Notes: generated by a model not told the origin, from the sequence alone. A DNA stretch of 64,000 bases from Opitutia bacterium (GCA_947475065.1 CANJLB010000001.1:62001-126000), one strand, 5' to 3'; counted from the stretch's first letter, positions 8,171 through 16,389 are shown. Made by a program: numbers and translations.

Positions 8171-10738
8171 ATGTCCGAGCCCGAGAAACTCACCCCCATG
8201 ATGCAGCAATACTTCGAGGTGAAGCGCGGCCTGCCGCGCGACACCTTGCTGCTCTTCCGGCTGGGCGATTTCTTCGAGCTGTTTTTCGACGACGCCCTCG
8301 CCGCCTCCAAAATCTGCGGCCTGACGCTCACCAAGCGCCAGGATCACCCGATGGCCGGCCTCCCCGCCCACGCGCTCGACACCTACGTCAACAAGCTGCT
8401 GGCCGCGGGCAAAAAAGTCGCCATCTGCGACCAGGCCGAGCCCGCCAAGGCCGGCAAGCTCGTCCGCCGCCAGCTCACGCGCATCCTTTCGCCCGGGACC
8501 ACGCTCGCCGCCAGCCAGCTCGACGCCCAACGCAACCACTACATCGCCGCGCTCACCCTCGGCCGCGCCGGCCTCCACGCCGCGTGGCTCGACCTCTCGA
8601 CCGGCGAGTTTCGCGTCGCCACTGACGCGCACCCGGAAAACCTCCTCCCCATTCTCACGGCACTTGATCCCGCCGAATTGCTCGTCGCCGACGGGGAGCC
8701 GGAACGCTGGAAAAACGCCGCCCACGACCAGACCGCCCTCCACGCGCTCCACACCTTCGCCGTCACCCGCCTCACCACCGAGCAACCCGCCTGGCTGTTT
8801 GAAACCAGCGCCGGCGTCCGCACCGTGGCGGCCGCGCTCGGCGTGCTCAACCTCCAGGGCTTCGGCCTGGCGCACGACCACCCCGGCCTCGGCCCCGCCG
8901 GGGCTCTCGTCGCCTACGCCACCGACAATCTCTGTGCGAAGCCGGAAAATCTCCGCACCCTTCAGGAGTACCGCAGCGCCCGTACGCTCCTGATTGACCC
9001 CGCCACTTTGCGCAACCTGGAGATTTTTTCGTCCGCACGCGGCACCCGTGAAGGCTCGCTCCTCGCCGCCGTCAACCAGGCCGTCACCGCCGCCGGAGCG
9101 CGCCTCCTCGAGCGCTGGCTCGCCGCCCCTACCCTCGATCTCCCCGGCATCCGCCGCCGCTCTGCCCTGGTCGGCGAGCTCCTCGCGCAGCCCTCGCCGC
9201 TCGCCGAACTCCGCGACCTGCTCGCGCACGTCCGCGACATCCCCCGCATCCTTGGCCGTCTGCAAAACCGCCTCCGCAACCCCCGTGAGCTGGGCGGCAT
9301 CCGCGACACCCTCGCCCAGCTTCCCGGACTGATCGCGACCTTGGGAAAATTTTCCGACCACCCCGAAACCAACCTCCAAAGCCTGAAATCAGAAATCCGC
9401 GACTTCCCCGGCCTCCGGTCCCTGCTGGACCATTCGCTCGCGCCCGAGCTCCCCAACGATCTCGCGGACGGCAATTTCATCTGCACCGGCCACGACGCCG
9501 GGCTCGACCGCCTGCGTTCACTCACCACTGACAACAAGACGTGGCTCTCCGCCCTCGAGACACAGGAGCAGCAGCGGACCGGCATCCGCAGCCTCAAGGT
9601 GCGGTTCACAAACAATTTTGGCTACTACATCGAGGTCACCAAGGCCAACCTCCACCTCGTCCCCGCCGACTACATCCGCCGCCAGACCACCGTCGGCGGC
9701 GAACGCTACGTCACCGAGGAACTGAGAAAAAAAGAAAAGGAGATTTTCTCCGCCGAGGAAAACGCCCTCGCCAGAGAGCAGGAGCTGTTCGCCGCACTCG
9801 TCGCCGCCGTGCTCGACGAGTCTGTCGCCCTCGCGCAGACGGCCGACCTGCTCGCCGAGCTCGACGTGATCGCCGGCTGGGCCGTCCTGGCCCGCGAGTG
9901 GGATTACTGCCAGCCTATGCTGGAGGACACCGACGCACTCGAAATCACCGAAGGCCGCCACCCCGTCGTCGAGCAAATGCTCAAAAACCCGGCCGCCGAC
10001 ACCACGCGCGGCACGCAGGCCTTCGTCCCCAACGACACCGCCCTCGCGGCCACCGACGCCCAGATCGCGCTCATCACCGGTCCCAACATGGCGGGCAAGT
10101 CCACCTACATCCGGCAGGTCGCGCTTATCACCCTCCTCGCGCAGATCGGCTGCTGGACACCCGCGAAAGCCTGCCGCGTCGGCCTCGTGGACCGCATCTT
10201 CTCGCGCGTCGGTGCGAGCGACGACCTCGCGCGCGGCAACTCCACTTTCATGGTCGAGATGAACGAAACCGCCAACATCCTCAACAACGCCACCGCCCGT
10301 TCGCTCATCATCCTCGACGAGATCGGCCGCGGCACCTCCACCTACGACGGCCTGAGCATCGCATGGGCCGTCGTCGAGCACCTGCACCGTGATCCCGCGT
10401 GCGGTCCCCGCACGCTCTTCGCCACGCACTACCAGGAGCTGACCCAGCTCGCAAAGCACCTGCCGCGCCTCCGCAATTTTTCCGTGGCCGTGAAGGAGTG
10501 GAACGACGAAATCGTCTTCGTCCGCCGCGTGGTGCCTGGTGCTGCCGATCGCAGCTACGGCATCCAGGTCGCCCGTCTCGCCGGCCTGCCCCTGAGTGTG
10601 ATTGACCGGGCCAAGGTCATCCTCGACAAACTCGAAAGCGACGACCCCACCGTCGAGCTCCCCGCCGCCCCGTCCGCGCGACCGAGGAAAAAACTCACCG
10701 TCCAGCCCGCCAATGACAGCCAGCTTCCGCTGCTATGA
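8171..10738 (+). CDS. mutS: DNA mismatch repair protein MutS
   Basis: 855 residues from ATG 8171, the normal length for MutS1, which binds mismatches and recruits MutL. The N-terminal mismatch-recognition motif is 'RLGDFFELFFDDA' (Phe-x-Glu read as F-F-E). The clamp/lever region contains 'LKVRFTNNFGYYIEVTKAN'. The ATPase shows Walker A 'GPNMAGKSTYIRQ' near residue 636, 'STFMVEMNETANIL', Walker B 'LIILDEIGRGTSTYDGLSIA' near 715 and 'FATHYQELT'. An in-frame start at 8072 would add a non-homologous leader. Residues ~400-413 ('LQSLKSEIRDFPG') are encoded by an AT-rich short repeat unlike the surrounding codons (see separate entry). Confidence 0.97.
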   Translation: MSEPEKLTPMMQQYFEVKRGLPRDTLLLFRLGDFFELFFDDALAASKICGLTLTKRQDHPMAGLPAHALDTYVNKLLAAGKKVAICDQAEPAKAGKLVRRQLTRILSPGTTLAASQLDAQRNHYIAALTLGRAGLHAAWLDLSTGEFRVATDAHPENLLPILTALDPAELLVADGEPERWKNAAHDQTALHALHTFAVTRLTTEQPAWLFETSAGVRTVAAALGVLNLQGFGLAHDHPGLGPAGALVAYATDNLCAKPENLRTLQEYRSARTLLIDPATLRNLEIFSSARGTREGSLLAAVNQAVTAAGARLLERWLAAPTLDLPGIRRRSALVGELLAQPSPLAELRDLLAHVRDIPRILGRLQNRLRNPRELGGIRDTLAQLPGLIATLGKFSDHPETNLQSLKSEIRDFPGLRSLLDHSLAPELPNDLADGNFICTGHDAGLDRLRSLTTDNKTWLSALETQEQQRTGIRSLKVRFTNNFGYYIEVTKANLHLVPADYIRRQTTVGGERYVTEELRKKEKEIFSAEENALAREQELFAALVAAVLDESVALAQTADLLAELDVIAGWAVLAREWDYCQPMLEDTDALEITEGRHPVVEQMLKNPAADTTRGTQAFVPNDTALAATDAQIALITGPNMAGKSTYIRQVALITLLAQIGCWTPAKACRVGLVDRIFSRVGASDDLARGNSTFMVEMNETANILNNATARSLIILDEIGRGTSTYDGLSIAWAVVEHLHRDPACGPRTLFATHYQELTQLAKHLPRLRNFSVAVKEWNDEIVFVRRVVPGAADRSYGIQVARLAGLPLSVIDRAKVILDKLESDDPTVELPAAPSARPRKKLTVQPANDSQLPLL
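9373..9406 (+). repeat. AT-rich 'gaaatc' repeat embedded in mutS
   Basis: Inside the mutS lever region the GC-rich codon usage is interrupted by cctccaaagcctgaaatcag and aatccgc, the same type of sequence as the 'aaatccgaaatccaaaatc' tracts in the phosphatase fusion gene at 13776-13814 and 14375-14409. The frame stays open, giving a short hydrophilic insertion in a loop. Confidence 0.5.
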
Positions 10739-10863
10739 ATCGAGCCGAATCTCCATGACTGTCCCGCCGGCCTCCAGCCATCTCAACCATCCCGGCCGAA
10801 ACTTCGGGCGCCTGCCGCCGTCTTGTGTCCGGCGCGCACGTTGGTGAATCCGCGCCGCTCCCC

Positions 10864-11835
10864 ATGTCGCTCGGACACAAAAAGCTTTCCCTGTGGTATC
10901 TCCAGCTTGCGCAAAATCTCGACGCCGGGCTGCCGCTCGCGCAGGCCTTGCGCGGCACCGGCGGGCCACCCGCCGCCAGCATCGAGGCGATGGCCCATTG
11001 GGTCGAGGGTGGCGCTTCCGTCGAGCAGGCCTTGCTCCGCTCGACAGACTGGCTGCCCAAGGCCGAGCGGCCCTTCCTCACTTCTGCGGCAGCAGCCGGA
11101 CGGCTGCCGCTGACGCTGCGCCGGCTGTCCGAGCGGCATTTGCAGCTGCACGCCACCAAGCTCCACGTCGCCCTCAGTTGCGCCTACCCGCTCCTGCTGC
11201 TCCATCTCGCCGTACTGGTTTATCCCCTGCTGCGGATGATAGATTGGGGACACGGCCTGCAATGGAGCGCGACCTCCTATTTGCTCAATCTTGGCACCCT
11301 CTTGCTGCCACTGTGGGGCGGAGCGCTGGGAGTTTTCATTCTCATCCGGCGCGAAAGCCCCTTCGTCCGCACCATCGCCAGCCGAGTGCCGGGCTTGGGC
11401 GGCTATCTGAAAGCTCAGGCGCTGTCCGATTTCACGTTCGCCCTCGGCAACCTGCTCGATGCCGGCGTGATCATCGCCCAAGCTTGGCTGCTCGCAGGAC
11501 AGACCTCGCTCTCACCGGCCCTGCGCCGCGCCGGAGAGGCGATCCACGATCTCGCGACGGCCGGCGAGGCGCCGGGGCTGCATCTGCACCATTTCCCCTG
11601 TTTTCCCAAGGACTACATGGCGCTTTACCGCGCCGGAGAAATCAACGGCCAGCTCGACCACAACCTGCGCCTGCTCGCCGGTCAAACCCAGGAGCGCGCC
11701 ATGCTGTGCCTGAAGGTGGCGGCTAGGAGCTATTCGACGCTCCTGTTTCTGTTCGTTGCCGGTACCGTCGCCTATCTGGTCATCTCCACTTACGCCGGTT
11801 ATCTGCACCTGCTGAGCAGCGTCCTCCCATTCTGA
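10864..11835 (+). CDS. Type II secretion/type IV pilus inner-membrane protein, GspF/PilC family
   Basis: 323 residues from ATG 10864; an upstream in-frame GTG at 10825 is less likely. The layout is one half-GspF domain (residues ~5-95, 'LSLWYLQLAQNLDAGLPLAQ'), a long hydrophobic segment (~105-165), a second GspF domain (~185-270, 'ALSDFTFALGNLLDAGVIIA' and 'YMALYRAGEINGQLDHNLRL') and a C-terminal helix ('STLLFLFVAGTVAYLVISTY'). These proteins anchor the pilus assembly machine in the cytoplasmic membrane. At ~320 residues it is shorter than the usual ~400, mainly in the first domain. No pilus ATPase is adjacent, but a pseudopilin operon lies at 39.8-43.6 kb. Confidence 0.78.
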   Translation: MSLGHKKLSLWYLQLAQNLDAGLPLAQALRGTGGPPAASIEAMAHWVEGGASVEQALLRSTDWLPKAERPFLTSAAAAGRLPLTLRRLSERHLQLHATKLHVALSCAYPLLLLHLAVLVYPLLRMIDWGHGLQWSATSYLLNLGTLLLPLWGGALGVFILIRRESPFVRTIASRVPGLGGYLKAQALSDFTFALGNLLDAGVIIAQAWLLAGQTSLSPALRRAGEAIHDLATAGEAPGLHLHHFPCFPKDYMALYRAGEINGQLDHNLRLLAGQTQERAMLCLKVAARSYSTLLFLFVAGTVAYLVISTYAGYLHLLSSVLPF

Positions 11836-11899
11836 GCTGGCGCGACGGGCCGTGGATTTCGCTTGAACGAATGGCATGGTTCCGGCGCAGAGCGAGCCG

Positions 11900-12085
11900 A
11901 TGGCCGCCGTCAACACTTTCCGCCGCAGCAAAATTATCTTCCCCTCGGCCCCTCCACCGAGCGTGAAGCCATGCTCGAAAAACCCCTGCAATCCAACGCC
12001 GACATCGTCCGTCTTAAGATAGCTCACGCCTCCCTCGGCTGGACGCCTGCCGTCATCCTCCGCATCCGCACTATGACCGTCCTTG
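11900..12085 (+). pseudogene. Frameshifted 5' fragment of a pyruvate kinase gene
   Basis: From ATG 11900 the sequence follows the start of the intact pyk gene (18069) closely. It reads 'MAAVNTFRRSKIIF', then after a one-base deletion at about 11946 continues in the next frame as 'LGPSTEREAMLEK' and 'ADIVRLKIAHASLGWT'. The intact counterpart has 'MPADTFRRTKIIF', 'LGPASESEEMLEK' and 'ADVIRLNMAHASHDWT'. Similarity stops near 12085, just before the next gene. Amino-acid and silent differences suggest an old or foreign copy rather than a fresh duplication. Only the N-terminal ~60 codons remain, so it cannot be active. Confidence 0.85.
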
Positions 12086-12119
12086 CGTACCCGGCCCACT
12101 TCCTGCCCGACTCATCTTC

Positions 12120-15023
12120 ATGTCCGCCATCCGCTCAGCCACTCCGCCGGCCCGCCGAGTCCTCCTCGTCGGTTGGGATGGCGCGGACTGGAAAATCGCC
12201 TCGCCGCTGCTGGACGCGGGCGAACTGCCTCAGCTCGCCAATCTCGTAGCGAACGGCGCGTCCGGCCCGCTCGCCAGCCTGCCGCCATACCTCTCGCCGA
12301 TGCTCTGGAACAGCATCGCCACCGGCAAATACGCCGATCAGCACGGTATCCTCGGGTTCACCACCACTGATCCCGTCACGGGCCGGCTTGCCGCCATCAC
12401 CAGCACGCAGCGGAAATGCAAGGCGCTCTGGAATATCCTCGGCGAGCACGGCCTCACCGCACACGTCCTCGGCTGGTTTGCCTCGCACCCGGCGGAAAAC
12501 GTCACCGGCGTCTGCGTTACCGAGGCGTTCCCTCGCCCCGCAGCCAAGGGCGCGGACTGGCCGCTCGCGCCCGGCAGCGTCCACCCGCCCGCGCTCGCGG
12601 AGGAGTTCGCGGACCTGCGCCTGCGGCCCGAGGACGTGAACCCCGACATCCTGCGGCTCTTTATCCCACGCATCGCGGAGATTGATCTCACGAAAGACCT
12701 GCGGCCCGAGCAGCTCGCCATCCGCCTCGCCGAGCTCTACTCCGTCCACAACGCCGCCATCGCCGCGCTCGAACGCGGCCCGGGCGATTTTCTCGGGGTC
12801 TATTACCATTTCATTGACTGGGTGTGCCACGACTTCATGGACTTCCACCCGCCGCGCCGCCCGCAGGTGCCCGAGCGGGAGTTCGAGTTCTACCGCGACG
12901 TGGTCAACTCCGCCTACCGCCTCCAGGATATGCTGCTGCGCGACCTGCTCGCGCACGCCGGCCCAGACCCCACCGTCGTCCTCTGCTCCGACCACGGCTT
13001 CCACAGCGACGCGCGCCGCCCTGCCCGCATCCCGATGGTTTCCGCCGGCATCGCCATCTGGCACCGCGCCCAGGGCATCTTCGCCGCCGCCGGCCCCGGC
13101 GTCGCGCGCGACACCCTCGTCACCGGCGCGACCGTCCTCGACATCACGCCCACCGTCTTGCACCTGCTCGGCCTCCCCGCCGCCGCCGACATGGACGGCC
13201 AGCTCCTCACCTCCGCGCTCGCCTCGCCCGTCACGCCGAAAAAAATCCCGACCTACGAAAACGTCCCCGGCCCCCACCCGCGCCCGCGCCACCTCGCCGC
13301 GCTGAGCCACGACGACCAGCGCGCGCTCCTCGACCAGTTCGCCGCGCTCGGCTATGTGGATCTCACCACGCGCGGCCCCGAGTCGCCGGCCGTCGCCAAC
13401 GACCGCGACAACCGCTGGAACCTCGCCATCACCCTCCGCCACGCCGGCAAACACGAGGCCGCCCTCGCGGTCCTGGAACAGCTCCACCTTGAGCGCCCCG
13501 AGGACGGACGCTACGCCTTCCACCTCGCGATGTGCCAGCTCCACCTCGGCCTCGCCGACGAGGCCGCCGCCACCGCCGAGACCATCGCCGACTTCACGCC
13601 CGGCAACACCCAGGCCCACGCGCTCCTCGCCGAGATCGCCCTCGGCCGCGGCGACCCCGCCGCCGCCCTCGTCCACCTCGCCGCCGCCGAACCATCAGCC
13701 GGTGAAAACAAGTCTCCCGCCACCGATGCGTCCGCCGGTGAAGCCAGCGCTGCCACCACAACGCCCGCCGAGTCCTCAATCTCAAATCACGAATCTCAAA
13801 TCCCAAATTCCACCATCCCTGTCCCGTCCCCGGAACCCGCCGCAAAAAGTTCCAACCTCCTCCTCCACGGCCAGACGCTCCTCCGTCAGAAAAAAATCAT
13901 CGAGGCCTGCGCCGCGCTCCGCGCCGCCGTCGAGGCCGACAACGAGAACCCCGCCGCGTGGCTCGCCTACGCGCAGGCCCTGCTCCAGGCCGGTCAGCCC
14001 GCCGACGCCGAGACCTGCGCCCGCGAGTCGGTCGCGCTCGCCCCCACGCTGGCGATGGCGCAGTTCACGCTCGGCCAGTCGCTCGCCGCGCAGAAAAAAA
14101 ATCCCGCCGCGCGCGCCGCCTTCACCCACGCGCGCGCGCTCAACCCCCGCCTCGTCGCCGCCACCCGCGCCCTCGACCGCCTTGCCGGCAAGCCCTACGT
14201 CGCCGCCGTCCCCGACTTCGCCGAAAAACTGGAGGAAGCCCCGCCCGTCGTCGCCCTGCGCGCCGCCTCGCAACAGCGCCGCGCCGCCCACGCCGCCGCC
14301 CTCGCCCAGCTCCGCGCCACCGCAAAACCCCTCACCCACTTTGTTCCACCAACCCCCGCCGCCCCTGCCTCCGACAATCCAAAATCCGAAATCCAAAATC
14401 CAAAATCAGCGGCGGCCTCCGCGCCGCTCATCCTCGTCTCCGGCCTCCCCCGCTCCGGCACCTCGTTGATGATGCAGATGCTCGCGCGCGGCGGCCTCCC
14501 GCCGATGACCGACGGCCACCGCGCCGCCGATGCCCACAATCCCGAGGGCTACTTCGAGTGGGACATGGTTAAAAATCTCCCCCACGACCCCGCGCTCATC
14601 CTGCGCGCCGCCGGCCACGCCCTGAAAGTCGTCTCCCCGCTCCTGCCGCACCTGCCCGCCTCTCACCGCTACAAGATCATCTTCATGCTCCGCCCGACCG
14701 CCGAGGTCGCCCGCTCGCAGCACAAGATGCGCGAAAGCCTCTCCGCCGCCGCGCCCGCGTCCCGCCCTGAGCCTGTCGAACGGGCCGCCGCCGCCGCGAT
14801 GCAGCCCCTCCTCGCCCAGCACGCCGATGCCATGCTCGCCGCGCTGCGCGCCGCGCCCAACGTCGAGCTGCTCACCGTGGACTACCCCGCGCTCATCGCC
14901 GATCCCGCCGCCGGCTGCGCACGCGTCGCCGCCTTCCTCGGCGCGGAGTTGCTCCCGACCGCCGCCACCATGCCATCTGCCGTTCGTCCCGACCTTCATC
15001 ACGAGAAGGAACCCTCCCCATGA
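12120..15023 (+). CDS. Phosphodiesterase/phosphatase (AP superfamily)-TPR-sulfotransferase fusion
   Basis: 967 residues in three parts. Residues ~12-390 are an alkaline-phosphatase-superfamily domain of the type I phosphodiesterase kind: metal ligands are expected in 'LLVGWDGADW' (residue ~18) and 'VVLCSDHGFHSD' (~288), with 'GVYYHFIDWVCHDF' between. Residues ~425-520 and ~575-690 form TPR-like helical repeats. Residues ~770-960 are a sulfotransferase domain beginning 'LILVSGLPRSGTSLMMQML', the 5'-phosphosulfate loop, then 'NPEGYFEWDMVKNL'. The two inter-domain linkers are encoded by AT-rich repeats. The combination suggests modification or turnover of a glycan or protein, but the substrate is unknown. 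It overlaps the next gene by ATGA, implying translational coupling. Confidence 0.82.
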   Translation: MSAIRSATPPARRVLLVGWDGADWKIASPLLDAGELPQLANLVANGASGPLASLPPYLSPMLWNSIATGKYADQHGILGFTTTDPVTGRLAAITSTQRKCKALWNILGEHGLTAHVLGWFASHPAENVTGVCVTEAFPRPAAKGADWPLAPGSVHPPALAEEFADLRLRPEDVNPDILRLFIPRIAEIDLTKDLRPEQLAIRLAELYSVHNAAIAALERGPGDFLGVYYHFIDWVCHDFMDFHPPRRPQVPEREFEFYRDVVNSAYRLQDMLLRDLLAHAGPDPTVVLCSDHGFHSDARRPARIPMVSAGIAIWHRAQGIFAAAGPGVARDTLVTGATVLDITPTVLHLLGLPAAADMDGQLLTSALASPVTPKKIPTYENVPGPHPRPRHLAALSHDDQRALLDQFAALGYVDLTTRGPESPAVANDRDNRWNLAITLRHAGKHEAALAVLEQLHLERPEDGRYAFHLAMCQLHLGLADEAAATAETIADFTPGNTQAHALLAEIALGRGDPAAALVHLAAAEPSAGENKSPATDASAGEASAATTTPAESSISNHESQIPNSTIPVPSPEPAAKSSNLLLHGQTLLRQKKIIEACAALRAAVEADNENPAAWLAYAQALLQAGQPADAETCARESVALAPTLAMAQFTLGQSLAAQKKNPAARAAFTHARALNPRLVAATRALDRLAGKPYVAAVPDFAEKLEEAPPVVALRAASQQRRAAHAAALAQLRATAKPLTHFVPPTPAAPASDNPKSEIQNPKSAAASAPLILVSGLPRSGTSLMMQMLARGGLPPMTDGHRAADAHNPEGYFEWDMVKNLPHDPALILRAAGHALKVVSPLLPHLPASHRYKIIFMLRPTAEVARSQHKMRESLSAAAPASRPEPVERAAAAAMQPLLAQHADAMLAALRAAPNVELLTVDYPALIADPAAGCARVAAFLGAELLPTAATMPSAVRPDLHHEKEPSP
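13776..13814 (+). repeat. AT-rich 'aatctcaaatc' repeat inside the fusion gene (linker 1)
   Basis: A run of caatctcaaatcacgaatct and caaatcccaaattcc interrupts GC-rich coding sequence and encodes the hydrophilic linker 'ISNHESQIPNSTIP' between two TPR blocks. It keeps the frame open and belongs to the same family as the tracts at 9373 and 14375. Confidence 0.6.
14375..14409 (+). repeat. AT-rich 'aaatccgaaatcc' repeat inside the fusion gene (linker 2)
   Basis: The tract aatccaaaatccgaaatcca followed by aaatccaaaatc codes for 'NPKSEIQNPKS' directly before the sulfotransferase domain. It is almost a perfect short-period repeat and stands out from the surrounding codon use. Confidence 0.65.
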
Positions 15024-15451
15024 GCACCACCCCTTCTCCTTCCTCCCTTCTCCCCGCTCCGGCGGCCGTAAGGCCGCCGTGGCCCGACGAGCTGCCCCGC
15101 CTCGCCGATGCTTTTCCCGGCCTGAAATGGAGCACCCCGCTGCACCTGCGAGTGCTCGTCGTGCCCGCGACCGCCGCCTCGCCCGAACGCCTCGTCGGCC
15201 TCGCCGCTGTCGCCGAGCCTGCGCCAGACGCGACCGAGGCCGCGCTGTTCCTCCGTCTCCGCGCGCGCTTCACCGACACCCCGGCCACCGACGCCCTGCT
15301 GGCGGAAGCCATCGCCCTCGCGCGCGGACTCGGCGCACGCACGCTCATCACCGGCCAGCCCGCCGGCCCCGACCCGCGTGAGCCGGCCTTGCGCCGCGCC
15401 GGTTTCACCACCACCGAGGACAGCAAAGCTTGGCGAATCGGGCTGGGCTGA
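15020..15451 (+). CDS. GNAT-like acetyltransferase-fold protein
   Basis: 143 residues starting at an ATG that overlaps the stop of the phosphatase-sulfotransferase gene (ATGA), so the two are probably translated together. After a low-complexity N-terminus, 'LVGLAAVAEPAPDATEAALF' and 'ARFTDTPATDALLAEAIALA' fit strands and the helix of a small GNAT fold. The end 'PALRRAGFTTTEDSKAWRIG' matches the common C-terminal motif of such enzymes (LRRAGF). The acetyl-CoA loop is not a clean R/Q-x-x-G-x-G/A, so activity is uncertain. Its pairing with the fusion protein suggests a shared modification task (inference). Confidence 0.55.
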   Translation: MSTTPSPSSLLPAPAAVRPPWPDELPRLADAFPGLKWSTPLHLRVLVVPATAASPERLVGLAAVAEPAPDATEAALFLRLRARFTDTPATDALLAEAIALARGLGARTLITGQPAGPDPREPALRRAGFTTTEDSKAWRIGLG

Positions 15452-15557
15452 ACGCACGGTGAAGAAAGGCGTTCCCCCGCACAGATAATATGCTAGATTT
15501 AAGTTTGTTACGGCGCTGCTTCCTACTTAGACTCAGGGCCAGTCCCCCCTTTCCACC

Positions 15558-16283
15558 ATTAAAAAATCACCCGGCTCCCGCCTCTCACGTCTCGCCCGCG
15601 CTGCCATCCCCGCCGCGCCACTCGCTCTCGCCGCTGTCCCTTCGGTTCACGCCGCCATCATCTATACCAACCCGTCTGACCTGACGGTCAGCTCGGTTGG
15701 CCCAAAAATCTTCATTGATCTCGGTGCCTCGGGCGCGGGCGGTTCTATCAGCGCAAGCCCTTTTGGGGCGGCGGATTTTTTCATGTATTTCTTTGATTCC
15801 GTCACGAGTCCGGAAATTGATCCCGTCACGAGTCCGGAAATTGATCCAGTCACGAGTCCGGAAATTGATCCAAATGGTTCCAACGGCAGCATCATTATAT
15901 CCGGCTCGTATGCCCAAAAGTTCAGCCTCGGCTCCCCCATAGATGGCACCGGCAGCCTTTCAACGAGCTACACCTATTTGAACATAGGCAGCGCAAACGA
16001 CGCCAACTGGGCGGCCGGAATCACGGGATTTCTCGGCGTGAAATTTGACGCCGACGATGGGGCCGGCACGAGCATCGTGTTCGGCTGGATCAGAGCCTCC
16101 TTCGATGTGGGCAACTCTATCACGGTCTATGATTTCGCCTACGAGTCCAACGGCGGGGCGATTCTGGCCGGCGACCTCGGCAGCGCGATCCCCGAGCCCT
16201 CGACCTACGCCGCGCTGGCCGGCCTGCTCGCCGGCACCGCCGCCCTCTACGCCAAGCGCCGCCGCGCGACGCTCGCCGCGTGA
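15558..16283 (+). CDS. PEP-CTERM sorting domain protein 1 (apparent ATT start)
   Basis: 241 residues if begun at ATT 15558. The N-terminus 'KKSPGSRLSRLARAAIPAAP' plus 'LALAAVPSVHA' is a signal peptide that aligns residue for residue with the paralogue starting at ATG 16550. In this frame there is no ATG, GTG or TTG between the TAG at 15528-15530 and ATG 15783, which would remove the signal peptide, so ATT is the best start. The C-terminus 'IPEPSTYAALAGLLAGTAAL' plus 'YAKRRR' is a PEP-CTERM anchor recognised by exosortase. The body contains a threefold 8-residue repeat. An export/surface role is likely; the activity is unknown. No exosortase gene is in the window. Confidence 0.72.
   Translation: MKKSPGSRLSRLARAAIPAAPLALAAVPSVHAAIIYTNPSDLTVSSVGPKIFIDLGASGAGGSISASPFGAADFFMYFFDSVTSPEIDPVTSPEIDPVTSPEIDPNGSNGSIIISGSYAQKFSLGSPIDGTGSLSTSYTYLNIGSANDANWAAGITGFLGVKFDADDGAGTSIVFGWIRASFDVGNSITVYDFAYESNGGAILAGDLGSAIPEPSTYAALAGLLAGTAALYAKRRRATLAA
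15801..15872 (+). repeat. Three tandem 24-bp repeats in PEP-CTERM gene 1
   Basis: Three near-identical 24-bp units (each starting gtcacgagtccggaaattga) encode V-T-S-P-E-I-D-P three times. They differ only at the last base of the first copy. Neither neighbouring paralogue has this block. Because the unit is a multiple of three, slippage would change copy number without a frameshift. Confidence 0.95.
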
Positions 16284-16287
16284 GGGC

Positions 16288-16339
16288 AGGGACGCCACGC
16301 CGTGGCGTCTGCGGACGGACGGCTCGGAGAGCCGTCCCT
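16288..16339. repeat. REP-like double hairpin element
   Basis: Directly after PEP-CTERM gene 1 are two perfect hairpins: gacgccac-gcc-gtggcgtc (16291-16309) and ggacggctc-gga-gagccgtcc (16317-16337). The flanks agggac and gtccct also pair. This layout is typical of repetitive extragenic palindromes. Copies elsewhere cannot be checked from this window. Confidence 0.7.
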
Positions 16340-16355
16340 ACCAATGTTTCCCCAG

Positions 16356-16389
16356 GCCGCCGTCACTCTGACGGCGGCTTTTATTTTTT
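16356..16389 (+). terminator. Intrinsic terminator after PEP-CTERM gene 1
   Basis: A perfect 10-bp stem (gccgccgtca / tgacggcggc) with a 3-base loop is followed by cttttattttttg. It should end transcription of PEP-CTERM gene 1 and separate it from gene 2. Confidence 0.9.

Noticed and set aside
7880-9379. 499-residue minus-strand frame opposite mutS
   Set aside because: Low-complexity antisense shadow of mutS, with no recognisable domain.
11863-12249. 128-residue frame before the phosphatase gene as an intact protein
   Set aside because: Only its middle part is homologous to pyruvate kinase, its first part is in the wrong frame, and its end overlaps the phosphatase gene; best read as a pseudogene.
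12135-13676. 513-residue minus-strand frame opposite the phosphatase fusion gene
   Set aside because: Gly/Val/Arg/Asp-rich composition mirrors the coding strand, and the opposite strand has conserved metal-binding motifs.
15801-15872. Three 24-bp direct repeats as a miniature CRISPR array
   Set aside because: The repeats are contiguous without spacers, in frame in a coding sequence, and no cas gene is present.
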